This document shows, piece after piece, positions 5,887-6,861 of a stretch of 6,861 bases of DNA; position 1 is the first letter of the stretch, and each line of letters begins with the position of its first letter. This DNA comes from an uncultured Megasphaera sp. Its GTDB lineage: Bacteria > Bacillota > Negativicutes > Veillonellales > Megasphaeraceae. A model generated the notes under the pieces. It was given only the letters and a program-made list of their open reading frames with translations, made no database searches and was not told where the DNA came from. The stretch spans positions 1-6,861 of the forward strand of contig NZ_CATWFF010000112.1 in assembly GCF_958350005.1 (NCBI RefSeq), in the 5' to 3' direction. The position numbers were made by a program, and so were the translations under genes.

Positions 5887-6861
5887 TTACATTACTTTTT
5901 TCGCGTCGTCCAAGACTGCCGGTTCAGCAGCAGCGGCGCGTTTTGTATTTCTGGCTGCAGCAACCGCGAGGATTGCCATAGCGACGCAGACGAAGGTAAT
6001 AGCGGCGAAGAGCATGTTCCAGTTGCCGCCGCCGAGGAAAAGTCCGAAGACAATGGCCTGTACGGCAGCGCCCAGATAGGCGGCGAAGTCGAGAATGCCG
6101 CTGGCCGTGCCAGACAGCTGGCGGCCGCCGATATCGATGGCAAAGGGCCATACGAGGCCGTTAATGGCATAGAGGAAGAAGCCGGCCGTAAACAGCAGGA
6201 CATCGATGAGCAGCATGGTCTGAGAGAACATGAACAGCAGGATGCACAGACCGCCGACGACGGCGCAGAGCAGTACAGCCGGCAGCCGGTCGTGACGGCA
6301 GTATTTGTCACTCAGCGCCGGAATGACCAGCGTGCCGGCGCCCATGCCGATGGACAGGAGCAGTCCTTCAATAAGGCCGTCTTTAATATCCATGCCCATC
6401 GTATTGGTGAAGTACAGGGGAATCCAGTTGAGCAGGCCGTACCGGGCAATACTGCTCAGGGCGATGATGACCAGCCAGATATCGAACTTCCATTTTTTCA
6501 GTAAATACAGGTAGGGATAGAGTTTGCTTTTTCCCTGCAAATCGGCCTGGAGCTTTAATTCTGACGATACATTGACGGCGTCGTCGACATAGGCAGGAAG
6601 GCCGACGTTCTGGGGACTTGCCTTGACGGCCAGGCCGTAGATGACGGCAATGACGACGGCAATGAGGCCGGGATAGAGGAAGGCAGCCCGCCAGCCTTCC
6701 TGGGGCATAACGGCGAAGACGACCATGACGACGCCCATGCAGACGGCCTGGCCAAATCCGGCAAAGCCGTTGGCAAAGCCGGCAGCAAAGCCGCGGCGCT
6801 GACTGGGCCACCATTTCGACAGGAGCGACATGCCCGGTGCCCAGGCCATGGACTGGAAGTA
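5887..6861 (-). CDS. MFS transporter, organophosphate:phosphate antiporter type, 5'-truncated by the window edge
   Basis: The reading frame is open through the right edge. The visible 324 residues begin YFQSMAWAPGMSLLSKWWP, so an estimated 110-130 N-terminal residues, holding the first few membrane helices, lie outside. What remains resembles the GlpT/UhpT organophosphate:phosphate antiporter (OPA) family: QSMAWAPG followed by KWWPSQRRG is the loop before helix 5, and DIGGRQLSGTASG near residues 255-267 is the conserved segment in the second half. About eight hydrophobic segments are visible, separated after the first three by a charged central loop (around SSELKLQADLQGKSKLYP), with a short, basic, alanine-rich cytoplasmic tail. 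As the first visible gene of the operon it probably moves a phosphonate (2-aminoethylphosphonate in, 2-hydroxyethylphosphonate or phosphate out, or the reverse); substrate and direction are inferred from context only. The stop is TAA at 5889-5887. The promoter lies beyond the window. Confidence 0.82.
   Translation of the reverse strand, partial: YFQSMAWAPGMSLLSKWWPSQRRGFAAGFANGFAGFGQAVCMGVVMVVFAVMPQEGWRAAFLYPGLIAVVIAVIYGLAVKASPQNVGLPAYVDDAVNVSSELKLQADLQGKSKLYPYLYLLKKWKFDIWLVIIALSSIARYGLLNWIPLYFTNTMGMDIKDGLIEGLLLSIGMGAGTLVIPALSDKYCRHDRLPAVLLCAVVGGLCILLFMFSQTMLLIDVLLFTAGFFLYAINGLVWPFAIDIGGRQLSGTASGILDFAAYLGAAVQAIVFGLFLGGGNWNMLFAAITFVCVAMAILAVAAARNTKRAAAAEPAVLDDAKKVM

Noticed and set aside
1..6861. 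CRISPR arrays, tRNA or rRNA genes, insertion sequences, attachment sites
   Set aside because: No repeated spacer pattern, transposase, tRNA-like cloverleaf or long direct repeat was seen; the window is filled by two ordinary operons.

Overview
The window looks like chromosomal DNA of a strictly anaerobic, amino-acid-fermenting bacterium. GC-rich coding sequence contrasts with an AT-rich leader, Shine-Dalgarno sites are strong (AAAGGAG, AGGAGGA, GGAGGT), and a four-subunit ferredoxin-linked 2-oxoacid oxidoreductase is present. Protein style and gene order suggest a Firmicute of the class Negativicutes (Megasphaera/Veillonellaceae-like). This is recognition from memory, not a search result, so the taxon is only moderately sure.

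Plus-strand operon (about 26 to 3453). A sigma-70-type promoter (TTGCAA, 17 bases, TATAAT) lies at the left edge, followed by a leader of about 95 nt. Five tightly spaced genes follow: a P-loop ATPase of unknown role, then a small 2x[4Fe-4S] ferredoxin subunit, an alpha (VorB-type), a beta (thiamine-pyrophosphate) and a gamma subunit. The last four form a complete 2-oxoacid:ferredoxin oxidoreductase, most like the 2-oxoisovalerate (branched-chain) type. It would decarboxylate 2-oxoacids from valine, leucine or isoleucine to acyl-CoA while reducing ferredoxin.

Junction (3454 to 3553). The two operons converge on a 16-bp perfect GC-rich hairpin. Its T-tract follows only on the minus strand, so it is best read as the terminator of the minus-strand operon.

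Minus-strand operon (from beyond 6861 down to 3554). In transcription order it holds a 5'-truncated MFS transporter of the organophosphate:phosphate antiporter type, a 2-aminoethylphosphonate:pyruvate transaminase (phnW), and an iron-type alcohol dehydrogenase that closely resembles phosphonoacetaldehyde reductases. Spacers are 32 and 33 bp, each with a good Shine-Dalgarno. Together the genes suggest a short phosphonate route: 2-aminoethylphosphonate + pyruvate to phosphonoacetaldehyde + alanine, then phosphonoacetaldehyde + NAD(P)H to 2-hydroxyethylphosphonate, with the transporter moving substrate and/or product. No C-P bond-cleaving enzyme (PhnX, PhnA, C-P lyase) and no PEP mutase is visible. 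The set could therefore be a nitrogen-harvesting or electron-sink pathway that leaves the C-P bond intact, or the tail of a phosphonate biosynthesis cluster that continues past the right edge. This is the most interesting part of the window.
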